A stretch of 64,000 bases of DNA from Phyllobacterium zundukense (GCF_025452195.1 NZ_CP104973.1:1178001-1242000); one strand, 5' to 3'. Positions 1 to 9,820 are shown, numbered from the stretch's first letter. Notes: generated by a model from the sequence alone, not told the origin. Translations and numbers: made by a program.

Positions 1-51
1 ACTTTTCCCTGGGAAGTCTTCCGCTTCAAAGAATGCGTGCCCGAACAGTAA
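1..51 (+). CDS. C-terminal tail of an unidentified protein (partial)
   Basis: The first 17 codons of the window form an open frame that ends in TAA at 49-51 and reads TFPWEVFRFKECVPEQ. It stops 34 bases before lpdA and is in the same orientation, so it is probably the end of the gene upstream in the lpdA operon. The fragment is too short to assign to a family, and it could be a chance open frame. Confidence 0.4.
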   Translation, partial: TFPWEVFRFKECVPEQ

Positions 52-85
52 GTTGTTGGCACCGTCGCAAGAGAAGGAATCAATC

Positions 86-1492
86 ATGGCATATGATGTC
101 GTCGTCATCGGAACAGGTCCGGGTGGCTACGTCTGCGCGATCAAGGCCGCGCAGCTTGGCCTCAAGACCGCGGTGATCGAGAAGCGCGCTACTTTCGGCG
201 GAACCTGCCTCAATATCGGCTGCATCCCGTCAAAGGCACTGTTGCACGCCTCCGAAGTGTTCCATGAGGCGGGTCATTCCCATGCCACTTTGGGTGTCGA
301 TGTCGGCACGCCAAAGCTCAATCTTCCTGCCATGCTTGCCCATAAGGATGCAACGGTCGAAGCCAACGTCAATGGCGTGGCGTTCTTGTTCAAGAAGAAC
401 AAGATCGACACGTTCATAGGCACAGGCAAGATTTTGGCAGCCGGCAAGGTTTCCGTGACCGCCGAAGACGGCACGGTTCAGGAGATTGAAGCGAAAAACA
501 TCGTCATCGCTACCGGTTCGGATGTGGCCGGCATTCCCGGCGTCAATGTCGAATTCGATGAGAAGGTGATCATATCCTCGACTGGCGCTCTGGAACTTGA
601 AAAAGTGCCGGAACGTCTCATTGTGGTTGGTGGCGGCGTCATTGGCCTCGAGCTCGGATCGGTCTGGTCGCGTCTCGGATCGAAGGTCACAGTCGTCGAG
701 TATCTGGACAAGATCCTCGGACCAATGGACGGTGAAGTCTCGCGCCAGTTCCAGCGCATGCTGGAAAAGCAGGGCATCGACTTCAAGATGAGCGCCAAGG
801 TGACCGGCGTTGAAAAATCCGGAAAAGGCGCCAAGATCACGTTCGAGCCGGTCAAGGGTGGCGAAGCCCAAACCATCGAGGCCGACGTAGTGCTCGTCTC
901 AACCGGCCGCAAACCCTATACGGACGGTGTGGGCCTGAAGGAGGCCGGCGTTGCAGTCGATGATCGCGGACGTGTCGCCATCAATGACCATTGGCAGACG
1001 AATATCCCGGGAATCTATGCCATTGGCGATGTCGTCGATGGTGCGATGCTGGCGCACAAGGCGGAGGATGAAGGCATTGCCGTTGCCGAGATCCTCGCCG
1101 GACAGGTGGGCCACGTCAATTACGATGCAATCCCGAGCGTGGTCTATACGCAGCCCGAAGTGGCGTCTGTCGGCAAGACGGAGGAAGAGCTGAAGGCGGC
1201 AGGCATCGAATACAAAGCCGGCAAATTTCCGTTCACGGCCAATGGCCGTGCCCGTGCCATGCTGCACACGGACGGTTTTGTGAAAATCCTGGCTGACAAG
1301 GCGAGCGACCGGGTGCTCGGTGTCCATATTCTGGGTTATGGTGCTGGTGAAATGATCCACGAAGCAACTGTGCTGATGGAATTTGGCGGTTCTTCAGAGG
1401 ATTTGGCGCGCACGACACACGCTCACCCGACCATGTCGGAAGCCGTGCGCGAAGCCGCTCTGGCGACTTTCTTCAAGCCGATCCACATGTAG
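86..1492 (+). CDS. lpdA: dihydrolipoyl dehydrogenase (E3)
   Basis: FAD-dependent disulfide oxidoreductase of 468 aa that reoxidises dihydrolipoamide in 2-oxoacid dehydrogenase complexes, passing electrons to NAD+. The N-terminal FAD fold shows GTGPGG at residues 9-14. The redox pair lies in GGTCLNIGCIPSK (C41, C46). A second nucleotide-binding motif, VVGGGVIGLELG, follows near residue 190. The C-terminal catalytic dyad is in HAHPTMSE (H447, E452). An upstream in-frame ATG at 53 would add 11 residues, but the ATG at 86 follows AGAAGG at a good distance and gives the usual MAYDVVVIG start. A strong terminator follows. In this order lpdA normally closes the sucAB operon, which would lie upstream of the window. 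Confidence 0.97.
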   Translation: MAYDVVVIGTGPGGYVCAIKAAQLGLKTAVIEKRATFGGTCLNIGCIPSKALLHASEVFHEAGHSHATLGVDVGTPKLNLPAMLAHKDATVEANVNGVAFLFKKNKIDTFIGTGKILAAGKVSVTAEDGTVQEIEAKNIVIATGSDVAGIPGVNVEFDEKVIISSTGALELEKVPERLIVVGGGVIGLELGSVWSRLGSKVTVVEYLDKILGPMDGEVSRQFQRMLEKQGIDFKMSAKVTGVEKSGKGAKITFEPVKGGEAQTIEADVVLVSTGRKPYTDGVGLKEAGVAVDDRGRVAINDHWQTNIPGIYAIGDVVDGAMLAHKAEDEGIAVAEILAGQVGHVNYDAIPSVVYTQPEVASVGKTEEELKAAGIEYKAGKFPFTANGRARAMLHTDGFVKILADKASDRVLGVHILGYGAGEMIHEATVLMEFGGSSEDLARTTHAHPTMSEAVREAALATFFKPIHM

Positions 1493-1514
1493 GTTTTCTT
1501 GATAATCGTATCAA

Positions 1515-1540
1515 AAAAGGCCCGGAGATCCGGGCCTTTT
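1515..1540 (+). terminator. intrinsic terminator after lpdA
   Basis: An 11-bp stem, AAAAGGCCCGG paired with CCGGGCCTTTT around an AGAT loop, ends in a short T run 23 bases after the lpdA stop. Its symmetric A/T flanks could also let it end transcription from the converging gene at 1556. Confidence 0.85.
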
Positions 1541-1555
1541 CTGTGTCCTCGCTAA

Positions 1556-1888
1556 TTATTGAGCGGGTGCAGGAGCCGGAGCCGGCGTAGTTGGTGCCGG
1601 AGCAGGTTCTGCAGGAGCCGGAGCAGTCGGTGCAGGTGCAGTCGCTGCTGGCGGCTCGGGTGTAGCCGGTGCCGGTGTTGTGTCAGTCGCAGCAGGCGGT
1701 GTCGGAGCCGTCGGGCTCATACCGGTATCGCTACGATTGAGGAAGAAGTAGCCGCCGATCACCAACGCAGCTATGATAATCCCGGCGATCAGGAATCCGC
1801 CGCCACCACCGCTTTTAACAATGGTTGATCTCGGATTGTTCGGATCGCTTTCCATCGGCCGCTGCTGCAGGTTTGGATCGTATGTCAT
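1556..1888 (-). CDS. small single-span membrane protein with Pro/Ala-rich tail
   Basis: Unrecognised protein of 110 aa. Residues 1-30 are polar (MTYDPNLQQRPMESDPNNPR), then a glycine run leads into one membrane segment (FLIAGIIIAALVIGGYFFL). The remaining half is a low-complexity Pro/Ala/Thr tail. This suggests an N-in membrane anchor with an extended periplasmic linker. The start at 1888 follows GGAGGACACGAA; an upstream start would add 44 residues without an obvious ribosome site. Similar short proteins occur beside lpdA in related genomes, but no function can be read from the sequence. Confidence 0.7.
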   Translation of the reverse strand: MTYDPNLQQRPMESDPNNPRSTIVKSGGGGGFLIAGIIIAALVIGGYFFLNRSDTGMSPTAPTPPAATDTTPAPATPEPPAATAPAPTAPAPAEPAPAPTTPAPAPAPAQ

Positions 1889-2040
1889 TTCGTGTCCTCC
1901 ATGACTTTTCAGTACATTCCGAAGAGCACAACGATTATTGGTCAGGAAAGTTCCGGAAATCGCCGTTGCCGTCCTAACGATGCTTTTTGACGTTTTGCCC
2001 GATATAGGACGGTTCATCACATCAATACTTGGTAAGACTA

Positions 2041-3105
2041 TCAGTCTGCGGTGACTGTGTAGCCTTTGCTTCTCAGCAGTGAAACAAGACCTTGCTCGCC
2101 GGGCAGGTGCAGTGCGCCGACTGCTATGAAAGCATTGCCCTTGGCTACGATTGGCACGGCACGCTCTGCCATGGTCCGGTTGCGCGCATTGACCATCTTC
2201 TCCTCGAACTCGGCATAATTCGCGCCACTTGTGGTGTCGGGAGATACCGAACGCATCAAGGGAAAGATCATGCCGATATCGCCTTGGGTATAAAGTACGG
2301 TCATCGTTTCGAAGACATCCGGCAGTTTCGACCCGAGTGTCAGTGTCTCGATCAATCCGTCGATGTGAAACTGTGTTGGCAGCGACGCCATGGCGCCGAG
2401 TTGATCCTTGATGGTCTCAAGACCGGCAATCTGCTTGCCTTGTGCCTTGGCGTCTTCCGCCAGCTTGATATCGAGAAAAGCTGCGCCTTCCTTCTTGCGG
2501 GCGAACTCGCATGCCGGCATGGCGAGCATGCTGGTCAGCATCCAGGGCTGCATCCGATTGACCGCGGCAAGCGAGATACCCCGCTCTGACAGCGCAGTCC
2601 TGACCGTCTCAAGCTCGTCCTGGGGAATGATCTTGTCCAGCGTATTGCCGTCCATGAACATCATCAGTTCCGGCGTTTCGGCCATGACCTTCATTGGGGC
2701 CTTCGGGTCGAGGACCTCATCTGTTTCTATGACGACAGTGCCAGCACCCCGATAGGCGGCTTCAGCCGCATCGGAAAGCTTGAGTACGCGCGGATCGGTC
2801 AGATGCATCGTGCCATAGAGATAGGATGGTTGTGTTCCGGATTTCTCTATCTTCCACAGCAGACCCTTGCCGTTTACGGTCTCCGCGGCCTCCTTCCGCA
2901 AGGCATCAAGCTTTGCCGGATTGGTCCTTGCCATTTCCGCAATCAGATCATGGCCGCCGCACGAGACCTCTTCGGCCCCAGCGCGTGTCACGCTAGAGGC
3001 CACCACGAAGAGCGAAGCCAAGAGCAGCCAGCTCAGTACGAGGCAAAGCCGCAGCAAGCTATCTGCTATATGATCAAGCGAAGTGAGATTATTGGTGTCG
3101 TTCAT
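2041..3105 (-). CDS. TraB/GumN family protein
   Basis: 354-aa exported or anchored protein of the TraB/GumN (TIKI-like) family. A hydrophobic segment at about residues 20-42 (LCLVLSWLLLASLFVVASS) acts as signal or anchor. Family hallmarks follow: LWKIEKSGTQPSYLYGTMHL near residue 85, a GxxH-type motif also seen in metal-dependent TIKI proteases, then a FVAVGALHLPGEQGL-like close near the C-terminus (FIAVGALHLPGEQGLV). Bacterial members are often annotated GumN by analogy, but the biochemical role is not established. The gene stands alone between the small membrane protein and a MITE-like element. The ribosome site for the chosen start is weak. Confidence 0.85.
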   Translation of the reverse strand: MNDTNNLTSLDHIADSLLRLCLVLSWLLLASLFVVASSVTRAGAEEVSCGGHDLIAEMARTNPAKLDALRKEAAETVNGKGLLWKIEKSGTQPSYLYGTMHLTDPRVLKLSDAAEAAYRGAGTVVIETDEVLDPKAPMKVMAETPELMMFMDGNTLDKIIPQDELETVRTALSERGISLAAVNRMQPWMLTSMLAMPACEFARKKEGAAFLDIKLAEDAKAQGKQIAGLETIKDQLGAMASLPTQFHIDGLIETLTLGSKLPDVFETMTVLYTQGDIGMIFPLMRSVSPDTTSGANYAEFEEKMVNARNRTMAERAVPIVAKGNAFIAVGALHLPGEQGLVSLLRSKGYTVTAD

Positions 3106-3142
3106 GCCTGGTATCTATCCGTAAGCCTGCAGAGAAAACGTA

Positions 3143-3407
3143 GGGTCAGGACCCATTGATCTGGTCGAAATGGTAGTAGGCCATTTGTTCGGATACGAGG
3201 AGCAAAGGCGATGGCAATGTTTATCCATTGTCGAGCCTTTGCGACAAAGTAGCCGGGCAAATGGACCCTATCCTGCGGACGCCGAAACGGCTGCAAGCTG
3301 CAGTGTCGAACTGCTCGGCCGGGGGAAAGACCCCGCCCTTCACATCTCTCCTCGCACCTTCTTGCCGTTTCATGCGCCATTTCGATCATATCAATGGGTC
3401 CTAACCC
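3143..3407. mobile_element. MITE-like element with 31-bp inverted ends, flanked by TA
   Basis: The 330-bp gap between the GumN-family gene and xerC holds a 265-bp element. Its left end starts GGGTCAGGACCCATTGAT and its right end, read inwards on the other strand, starts GGGTTAGGACCCATTGAT. The two ends match at 28 of 31 positions through CGAAATGG. Each end abuts TA (3141-3142 and 3408-3409), as for elements that duplicate a TA target. There is no transposase gene inside. One frame on the minus strand stays open for about 95 codons across the element, but it resembles no family I know and is probably non-coding or a worn IS remnant. Confidence 0.75.
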
Positions 3408-3434
3408 TAATCTCCGCCGGTAAATTGTCCGTAT

Positions 3435-4391
3435 TCAGGCGCGGGGATGGGCTTTGGCGTAAATTTCCATCAATCGCTCCGTATCGACGCCGGTATAGAC
3501 CTGCGTCGTCGACAGGCTGGCGTGGCCGAGCAACTCCTGGATCGTGCGCAGATCGCCGCCGCGCCCCAGCAGATGCGTGGCAAACGAATGGCGCAAGGCG
3601 TGCGGTGTCGCCGTGTCTGGCAGGCCGAGCGCGCCGCGCATCTTCTGCATGTCACGCTGGATGATGGCCGGGTGCAGTTCGCCGCCGCGCGCGCCGCGAA
3701 ACAGCGGCCTGCCCTCTTCGAGATCGTAGGGACAGAGCGCGCGATATTCGGCAACGGCCCTGTGTACGACAGGCAGCAATGGCACCATGCGGGTCTTGCC
3801 ACCCTTGCCGGTAATCAGGATCGAGCGCGCATCCGGATCGGTCAGCGCGCCGCCATCGAGACCGAGCGCTTCGGAAATGCGCAAGCCGCAACCGTAAAGC
3901 AGGGTCAGAACCGCAGCATTGCGGGCCGCGATCCATGGTTCTTCGTTCAGCTGTTCGCCCTTCTCGACGACACGCCGCGCGTCCACCATCGTCAGCGGCT
4001 TGGGCAGGGATTTCGGCTGGCGCGGCGCCCGCATGGCGATCGAAGCAGCAGCGTTGGCCATGCCCTGCTTTTCGAGGAAGCGCAGAAATGAACGTATCCC
4101 GGCAAGCCCGCGGCCGAGCGTACGCGCACCGGCGCCGTCATTGCGCCGCCGCGCCAGAAATGAGCGCAGATCGGCGATCCGTAGTGTCGCCACGTCCTTC
4201 AGTGCTGGAGGTTCGCCGAGATGCCCGGTGAGAAACTGGAAGAACTGGCGTGTGTCGCGCTCATAGGCTTCCAATGTGTTGGCTGCCAGCCGCCGCGTGT
4301 TCTTCAGCGATTTCAGCCAGTTTTCGCGCGCATCGATCAGATCAGGTCGAGCGGAAACAAGAAACTGCTCGGTTTGTGGCTGGACGCCCAT
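3435..4391 (-). CDS. xerC: tyrosine recombinase XerC
   Basis: 318-aa site-specific recombinase of the XerC/XerD type that resolves chromosome dimers at dif, working with FtsK, which is encoded at 25.6 kb. The N-terminal SAM-like core-binding domain covers about residues 20-110 and the catalytic domain 130-310. The catalytic set is visible: R171 in CGLRISEAL, a lysine near 197 in TGKGGKTR, H264 and R267 in [14 protein letters not shown]290 in [11 protein letters not shown] and the nucleophile Y299. Length and motifs are normal. It is divergent from rimM. In related genomes xerC usually neighbours aroK-aroB rather than rimM. Confidence 0.95.
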   Translation of the reverse strand: MGVQPQTEQFLVSARPDLIDARENWLKSLKNTRRLAANTLEAYERDTRQFFQFLTGHLGEPPALKDVATLRIADLRSFLARRRNDGAGARTLGRGLAGIRSFLRFLEKQGMANAAASIAMRAPRQPKSLPKPLTMVDARRVVEKGEQLNEEPWIAARNAAVLTLLYGCGLRISEALGLDGGALTDPDARSILITGKGGKTRMVPLLPVVHRAVAEYRALCPYDLEEGRPLFRGARGGELHPAIIQRDMQKMRGALGLPDTATPHALRHSFATHLLGRGGDLRTIQELLGHASLSTTQVYTGVDTERLMEIYAKAHPRA

Positions 4392-4516
4392 GGCATCGCT
4401 CCTTAGCTAATCTGCCCGGACTATGCCACATGACTTCTTACGGAGTCGTTTCGTCCTTGGATTTGCTCCGGCTTTGCTCTAATTCGATGCTGAATGAACA
4501 ATATGGAAGAAGCCCA

Positions 4517-5098
4517 ATGGCGAAGTTGAACGATCCGGTGCAGTTGGCGGTGATCGGTGCGGCGCATGGCACGCGCGGAGAGCTCAGGGTGAAAACCTTC
4601 ACCGGCGACCCAATGGCGCTGGCGGACTACGGACCGCTTTACGACGTGACCGGCAGGCCTTTCGAGGTGCTTGATATCCGACCGGCGAAGACGGTGGTCG
4701 TCGTGCGCTTTCGCGGAGTGAACGATCGCAACATGGCCGAGGCCCTCAATGGCACGACCTTGTTCATAGATCGCTCGCAGCTGCCGCAGGATCTCGACGA
4801 GGACGAATACTACCATTCGGACCTGATCGGGCTCGAGGCGATCGACGCTGAAGGCAATAGGCATGGCAAGGTATCGGCCATGTTCGATTTCGGCGGCGGC
4901 GATTTGCTGGAACTAACCATGCCGGGCAAGCGCCCGATGCTGATCCCGTTTACGATGCTCGCGGTGCCGCATGTGGATATCAAGGCTGGCCATATCATTA
5001 TCGATCCCGCAGCCGCCGGGCTCATCGCCGACGAGAACGAAGATGAGGAACGGCGCCGGCAACTTGGCGATGAGCATGGCGGGAAGAAGCAGCCATGA
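4517..5098 (+). CDS. rimM: ribosome maturation factor RimM
   Basis: 193-aa protein that binds ribosomal protein S19 and helps maturation of the 30S head. The N-terminal RimM barrel starts with [21 protein letters not shown] (residues 8-28), and the PRC-barrel half includes [13 protein letters not shown] and [12 protein letters not shown] charged tail ([18 protein letters not shown]) extends past the fold. The ATG at 4517 follows GGAAGAAG; longer in-frame starts reach back over xerC and lack a ribosome site. It overlaps trmD by four bases (ATGA), so the two are translationally coupled. rpsP, normally just upstream, is instead at 59.3 kb. Confidence 0.95.
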   Translation: MAKLNDPVQLAVIGAAHGTRGELRVKTFTGDPMALADYGPLYDVTGRPFEVLDIRPAKTVVVVRFRGVNDRNMAEALNGTTLFIDRSQLPQDLDEDEYYHSDLIGLEAIDAEGNRHGKVSAMFDFGGGDLLELTMPGKRPMLIPFTMLAVPHVDIKAGHIIIDPAAAGLIADENEDEERRRQLGDEHGGKKQP

Positions 5099-5820
5099 CC
5101 ACAGTTGAGGGCGGTTTTCGCGCCACTGTGCTGACGCTTTATCCGGAAATGTTTCCGGGACCGCTTGGGGTGTCGCTTGCCGGAAAAGCGCTTGTGGACG
5201 GCGCGTGGTCACTGGAAACGGTGCAGATACGCGACTTCACCACCGACAAGCATCGCATGGTCGATGACACGCCAGCGGGCGGTGGCGCCGGCATGGTGAT
5301 GAAAGCGGATGTTCTCGCCCGTGCGGTCGATCATGTATCAGGTGGGCATGTAGCTGACGGGCGTCCGAAACTTTACATGACTCCGCGCGGCAAAACCTTG
5401 ACCCAGGCCCGTGTACGGGAACTGGCTGCGGGTCCAGGCGCGATCATGCTCTGCGGACGTTTCGAAGGTGTGGACGAACGGTTGATCGAGGCCCGGAATT
5501 TCGAAGAAATCTCGATTGGCGACTACATCCTTTCCGGCGGCGAGACAGCCGCAATCGTCATTCTCGATGCGATCGTCAGGCTTCTGCCGGGTGTGATGGG
5601 CAATATCATGTCCGGGGAAACCGAGAGTTTCGAGACCGGCCTTCTTGAACATCCGCACTATACCAAGCCGCAGGAATGGGAAGGGCGGCGCATTCCCGAT
5701 GTGCTCCTCTCTGGCAACCACGGCGCTATCGATAAATGGCGGCGTTCGGAAGCAGAACAGTTGACGAAGGAGCGCCGGCCGGATCTTTGGCAGGCGCATA
5801 GAGCGTCACTAAAGAAATAA
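5095..5820 (+). CDS. trmD: tRNA (guanine-37-N1)-methyltransferase TrmD
   Basis: 241-aa SPOUT-class enzyme that methylates G37 of tRNAs reading CNN and related codons with SAM, preventing +1 frameshifts. The trefoil-knot SAM site is seen in [18 protein letters not shown] and [14 protein letters not shown], and the N-terminal part carries [19 protein letters not shown] [16 protein letters not shown]. Length is typical. The start codon overlaps the rimM stop. It is followed after about 210 bases by rplS, the usual order. Confidence 0.97.
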   Translation: MTTVEGGFRATVLTLYPEMFPGPLGVSLAGKALVDGAWSLETVQIRDFTTDKHRMVDDTPAGGGAGMVMKADVLARAVDHVSGGHVADGRPKLYMTPRGKTLTQARVRELAAGPGAIMLCGRFEGVDERLIEARNFEEISIGDYILSGGETAAIVILDAIVRLLPGVMGNIMSGETESFETGLLEHPHYTKPQEWEGRRIPDVLLSGNHGAIDKWRRSEAEQLTKERRPDLWQAHRASLKK

Positions 5821-6033
5821 GCAGGCAAAAAGAATCGCCAGTGTAGGTGACAAACCGGGTTTTATGGTGTATCAGCCCGCCAACTCGGGAAATACCCAAG
5901 TCCATTAACAATGGCCATTAATCAATGAATGGTGAATTCGCTCCTGCTTCGTCGGAGGCATAGAAATGTGGCCAGGTTGCTATGTTTCAAGTGTCGAGCG
6001 CTCTGACTGTTTGAAAAACAAAGGATGAAGACG

Positions 6034-6486
6034 ATGACCGTCGATATTATTCGTCAGCTCGATCTCGAGCAGAGAGCAAAAATCGAAGCCAAGCGCGTGC
6101 TCCCGGATTTCCGCCCAGGCGACACCGTTCGTGTAAACGTCCGCGTGACGGAAGGTACCCGTACCCGCGTTCAGGCCTATGAAGGCGTTTGCATCGCCCG
6201 CAACGGCGCTGGCATCAACGAGAACTTCACGGTCCGCAAGATTTCCTATGGCGAAGGCGTCGAGCGCGTATTCCCGGTCATTTCTCCGCTGGTCGAAGGC
6301 GTCGATATCGTTCGTCGCGGTAAGGTACGTCGCGCCAAGCTGTACTATCTGCGTGGCCTCACCGGTAAGGCTGCCCGTATCGTCGAGAAGAAAGACAATC
6401 GCAAGAACAAGACAACTGTTCCTGCAACCGGTGCAGCCGAGACAGTCTCGGAAGCAACCGTTGCCAAGGCACCTGCCGCTGAATAA
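6034..6486 (+). CDS. rplS: 50S ribosomal protein L19
   Basis: L19, 150 aa, sits at the 30S-50S interface. The family core is clear: [49 protein letters not shown] and [22 protein letters not shown]. The C-terminal 30 residues are a Lys/Ala-rich extension of the kind common in rhizobia. Two ATGs compete: the one at 6025 directly abuts AAGG, whereas 6034 lies eight bases after AAGGA and gives the usual MTxDIIRQL start, so 6034 was chosen. The 200-base leader before it contains no gene. A strong terminator follows. Confidence 0.95.
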   Translation: MTVDIIRQLDLEQRAKIEAKRVLPDFRPGDTVRVNVRVTEGTRTRVQAYEGVCIARNGAGINENFTVRKISYGEGVERVFPVISPLVEGVDIVRRGKVRRAKLYYLRGLTGKAARIVEKKDNRKNKTTVPATGAAETVSEATVAKAPAAE

Positions 6487-6506
6487 GCGCGGTCCAAGTC
6501 AATTTG

Positions 6507-6535
6507 AAAAAGGCGGTCTTCGGACCGCCTTTTTT
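6507..6535 (+). terminator. intrinsic terminator after rplS
   Basis: A 12-bp stem, AAAAAGGCGGTC with GACCGCCTTTTT around a TTCG tetraloop, is followed by T residues 20 bases after the rplS stop. It separates the ribosomal operon from the transporter genes. Confidence 0.9.
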
Positions 6536-6658
6536 GTTTGCCGCGCAAAATATCCTCTGTCTTCACGGCGCAGAAGGAACAGACGTGCTTGCAGGGATTG
6601 ACGAGCCAGTGGCAAGGTGAAATCTGTTGCCGACGCAAACACGTGACAGGGGTTTGAG

Positions 6659-7453
6659 ATGAACTTGCGATCCGTTCTTCTGGCAGGGCTGATACTCGCC
6701 CTGACGCCGTTTTCAGCATGGGCTGCGGACTTGCCCGATCTCGGCGGGCGGAAAGTCGCGGTCGTGACGGAAAATGCCTATCCGCCGCTCCAATTCGTCG
6801 ACCCGAAGACGGGCAAGGCTGTCGGCTGGGAGTATGACGCCATGAACGAGATCGCCAAACGGCTCAATTTCAAAGTCGAATATCTCAACACCAGCTGGGA
6901 CGCGATGATCCAGGCTGTTTCCGACAATCAGTACCAGATCGGCATGACCGGCATCACCATCAATGACGAGCGCAAGCAGAAGGTGGATTTCTCAGAACCC
7001 TATATGCGTTCGGAACAGTTCATGCTGGTGCGCGGCGACGAGAGCCGCTTTACCGATCCGAAAAGCTTCGCCGACGCCAAGGATACACTCGTCGGTGCGC
7101 AGCCCGGTACCAGCAATTTCTACGTGGCCGTCTATAATGTGCTGGACGGTAATGAGCAGAACCCGCGCATCAAGCTTTTCGAGACATTCGGCGCAACCAT
7201 CCAGGCGCTGAAGACCGGCGATGTCGATCTCGTTCTTACTGACAGCACGGCCGGCAAGGGCTATGTCGATGCGTCCGGTGGTGCCTTGAAGCTGATCGGC
7301 GGGCCGCTCGGCGCCGAGGATTTCGGTTTCATCTTCCCGAAGGGTTCTGATCTCGTCGCGCCAGTCAATGCAGCTATCGCTGCGCTGAAAGCGGATGGCA
7401 CCTTCGATGCGCTCAACAAGAAATGGTTCCTCGACTACAAACTCGGGCAGTAA
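6659..7453 (+). CDS. amino-acid ABC transporter, periplasmic binding protein
   Basis: 264-aa solute-binding protein of family 3 (SBP_bac_3), polar amino-acid type. A signal peptide covers about residues 1-22 (LLAGLILALTPFSAWA). The mature part starts with the family pattern GRKVAVVTENAYPPLQFVDP and continues with WEYDAMNEIAKRLNFKVEY, MIQAVSDNQYQIGMTGITI and FSEPYMRSEQFMLV. The ligand cannot be read from the sequence. The permease gene follows after eight bases, but no ATPase gene is nearby. Confidence 0.9.
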   Translation: MNLRSVLLAGLILALTPFSAWAADLPDLGGRKVAVVTENAYPPLQFVDPKTGKAVGWEYDAMNEIAKRLNFKVEYLNTSWDAMIQAVSDNQYQIGMTGITINDERKQKVDFSEPYMRSEQFMLVRGDESRFTDPKSFADAKDTLVGAQPGTSNFYVAVYNVLDGNEQNPRIKLFETFGATIQALKTGDVDLVLTDSTAGKGYVDASGGALKLIGGPLGAEDFGFIFPKGSDLVAPVNAAIAALKADGTFDALNKKWFLDYKLGQ

Positions 7454-7461
7454 TCCCGACT

Positions 7462-8277
7462 GTGCCCGACAACACGAAGAACAGGGGACCTTCCGCGAAG
7501 AATGATTTCCCGTGGTGGCTGCTTGTTGCGGGAACCATTGCCGTTGCACTCGGCATCGCCATTCTCGTCAGTCCGATCTACGGGCAGGTCTTCACTACCG
7601 TCTCGCAAGGTATCTGGATTACGATCTGGGTTTCGCTGCTGGCCTTCTTCCTCGCGTCGGCCCTCGGTCTTCTCCTTGCGGTAATGAGCCTTTCAGATCA
7701 TATCGCAATAAGGCAGACCGCGCGGTTTTATGTCGAGATTGTTCGCGGCATCCCCTTGCTCGTGCTGCTGTTCTACATCGCCTTTGTCGGCGCGCCGGCC
7801 GCAGTCTGGCTGTGGAATTTCATGACGCAGCCGCTGCAGGCGGCAGGGCTTCTCGATCCACTGCAAGTTCGCGATTTCTCGCTGCTCTGGCGCGCGATCA
7901 TCGCGTTGATGCTGGCCTACGCCGCCTTTCTCGCAGAGATTTTCCGGGCGGGCATCCAAGCCGTCGACAAGGGGCAGATCGAAGCTGCGAAAGCGTTGGG
8001 CCTCAAGCGGTTTCAACGGTTCCGGCTGATCGTCATGCCGCAGGCGATCCGCACCATTCTGCCGCCCTACGGCAATGATTTTATCTCGATGGTGAAGGAT
8101 TCTTCGCTTGTCTCGGTTCTTGGCGTCGTCGACGTAACCCAGATGGGCAAGGTCTATGCCTCAGGTTCCTTCCGCTTCTTTGAAACCTACTCCATCGTCG
8201 CCTATATATACCTGGTTCTGACAATCAGCCTGTCACTCGGGCTGCGCTGGCTGGAACGCCGTTTGAATCGTCGTTAA
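7462..8277 (+). CDS. amino-acid ABC transporter, permease
   Basis: Permease of the His/Glu/Gln/Arg/opine family, 271 aa from a GTG at 7462. It has about five membrane segments, and the EAA loop is seen in GQIEAAKALGLKRFQRFRLIVMPQAIR. The frame stays open upstream into the binding-protein gene (alternative start 7423), but the GTG at 7462 lies just after the previous stop and gives MPDNTKNRG. The ribosome site is weak, so the start is uncertain. An ATP-binding subunit is missing from the locus and must come from elsewhere. Confidence 0.85.
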   Translation: MPDNTKNRGPSAKNDFPWWLLVAGTIAVALGIAILVSPIYGQVFTTVSQGIWITIWVSLLAFFLASALGLLLAVMSLSDHIAIRQTARFYVEIVRGIPLLVLLFYIAFVGAPAAVWLWNFMTQPLQAAGLLDPLQVRDFSLLWRAIIALMLAYAAFLAEIFRAGIQAVDKGQIEAAKALGLKRFQRFRLIVMPQAIRTILPPYGNDFISMVKDSSLVSVLGVVDVTQMGKVYASGSFRFFETYSIVAYIYLVLTISLSLGLRWLERRLNRR

Positions 8278-8396
8278 TCCAGGAAATAGCGGCGCTTTGT
8301 CGCCGGATTATTACTTTTTTCGCTTGTTTCTTGACGTAACTGGGCCTCGAGTGCATATGTCCACGAAATAATCGGAAAGTCTGAGGAAACAACGCA

Positions 8397-9806
8397 ATGT
8401 CTGCGCCACGCACACTCTATGACAAGATATGGGATGACCATCTGGTCGATAGTCAGGAGGACGGCACATGTCTTCTCTACATCGATCGCCATCTTGTCCA
8501 TGAAGTGACCAGCCCGCAGGCTTTTGAAGGTCTTCGCCTCACCGGCCGCAAGGTTCGTCATCCGGAAAAGACACTCGCCGTCGTCGATCACAACATACCG
8601 ACCTCGCCGGACCGGACCAAGCGTATCGAAAACAACGAGAGCCGTATCCAGGTCGAAGCCCTTGCCAAGAATGCGCTGGATTTCGGCGTCGAATACTATT
8701 CGGAGAAGGATATCCGTCAGGGCATCGTCCACATCATCGGACCCGAGCAGGGTTTTACCCTGCCGGGCATGACGATCGTCTGTGGTGACAGCCACACCTC
8801 CACGCATGGTGCTTTTGGTGCCTTGGCGCATGGTATCGGCACATCGGAAGTCGAACATGTTCTGGCGACCCAGACGCTGATCCAGTCGAAAGCCAAGAAC
8901 ATGCTGGTGCGTGTCGATGGCGTGCTGCCGGCTGGCGTCACCGCCAAGGACATTATCCTTGCCATCATCGGCGAGATCGGTACTGCGGGCGGCACTGGCT
9001 ATGTCATTGAATATGCCGGCGAAGCCATTCGCGCGCTGTCGATGGAAGGCCGCATGACCATCTGCAACATGTCGATCGAAGGCGGGGCCCGCGCAGGTCT
9101 GATCGCACCGGACGAAACGACTTTCGCCTACGTCAAGGACAAACCCCGCGCTCCAAAGGGCGCAGCGTTCGAACAGGCGGTCGAATACTGGAAAACCCTC
9201 CAGAGCGATGAGGGTGCGCATTTCGACAAGGTCGTCGTTCTGAATGCAGCCGATCTGCCGCCTATCGTTTCCTGGGGTTCTTCGCCGGAAGACGTGATTG
9301 CCGTCACTGGTGCCGTGCCGAACCCGGACGAGATTCCGGATGAGACCAAGCGCTCATCGAAGTGGCGCGCGCTCGACTATATGGGCCTGAAGCCCGGTAC
9401 ACCGATGACGGATATCAAGCTTGATCGTGTGTTCATCGGTTCCTGTACCAATGGCCGTATCGAAGATCTTCGTGCTGTCGCCAAGGTCGTCGAGGGCCGC
9501 ACCGTTGCTGCGACCGTCGATGCGATGATCGTGCCCGGATCCGGACTCGTCAAGCAACAGGCGGAAGCCGAGGGACTCGACAAGATTTTCAAGGCTGCGG
9601 GTTTTGACTGGCGCGAGCCTGGCTGCTCCATGTGCCTTGCGATGAACGATGATCGTCTGAAGCCCGGCGAGCGTTGCGCCTCGACGTCGAACCGCAATTT
9701 CGAAGGTCGTCAGGGCTTCAAAGGCCGTACCCATCTTGTCTCGCCTGCCATGGCTGCAGCCGCAGCGATTGCCGGACATTTTGTCGATATCAGAGAGTGG
9801 AAATAA
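8397..9806 (+). CDS. leuC: 3-isopropylmalate dehydratase, large subunit
   Basis: 469-aa aconitase-family subunit that, with LeuD, isomerises 2- to 3-isopropylmalate in leucine synthesis. The three ligands of its 4Fe-4S cluster are C350 ([14 protein letters not shown]), C410 and C413 ([11 protein letters not shown]). The N-terminal part holds [13 protein letters not shown] [12 protein letters not shown] and [27 protein letters not shown]. The start follows GAGGAAAC. leuD is not adjacent, which is usual in rhizobia. A palindromic repeat lies in the gap to the converging queF. Confidence 0.97.
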   Translation: MSAPRTLYDKIWDDHLVDSQEDGTCLLYIDRHLVHEVTSPQAFEGLRLTGRKVRHPEKTLAVVDHNIPTSPDRTKRIENNESRIQVEALAKNALDFGVEYYSEKDIRQGIVHIIGPEQGFTLPGMTIVCGDSHTSTHGAFGALAHGIGTSEVEHVLATQTLIQSKAKNMLVRVDGVLPAGVTAKDIILAIIGEIGTAGGTGYVIEYAGEAIRALSMEGRMTICNMSIEGGARAGLIAPDETTFAYVKDKPRAPKGAAFEQAVEYWKTLQSDEGAHFDKVVVLNAADLPPIVSWGSSPEDVIAVTGAVPNPDEIPDETKRSSKWRALDYMGLKPGTPMTDIKLDRVFIGSCTNGRIEDLRAVAKVVEGRTVAATVDAMIVPGSGLVKQQAEAEGLDKIFKAAGFDWREPGCSMCLAMNDDRLKPGERCASTSNRNFEGRQGFKGRTHLVSPAMAAAAAIAGHFVDIREWK

Positions 9807-9820
9807 TCTGGATTGCATCG

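Noticed and set aside
3102..3389. A 95-codon minus-strand frame across the MITE-like element
   Set aside because: It spans both the element and flanking DNA, has no ribosome site, and matches no transposase pattern I know.
5821..6033. An autoregulatory RNA leader of rplS
   Set aside because: Only short local pairings such as CCATT/AATGG were seen, which is within chance expectation.
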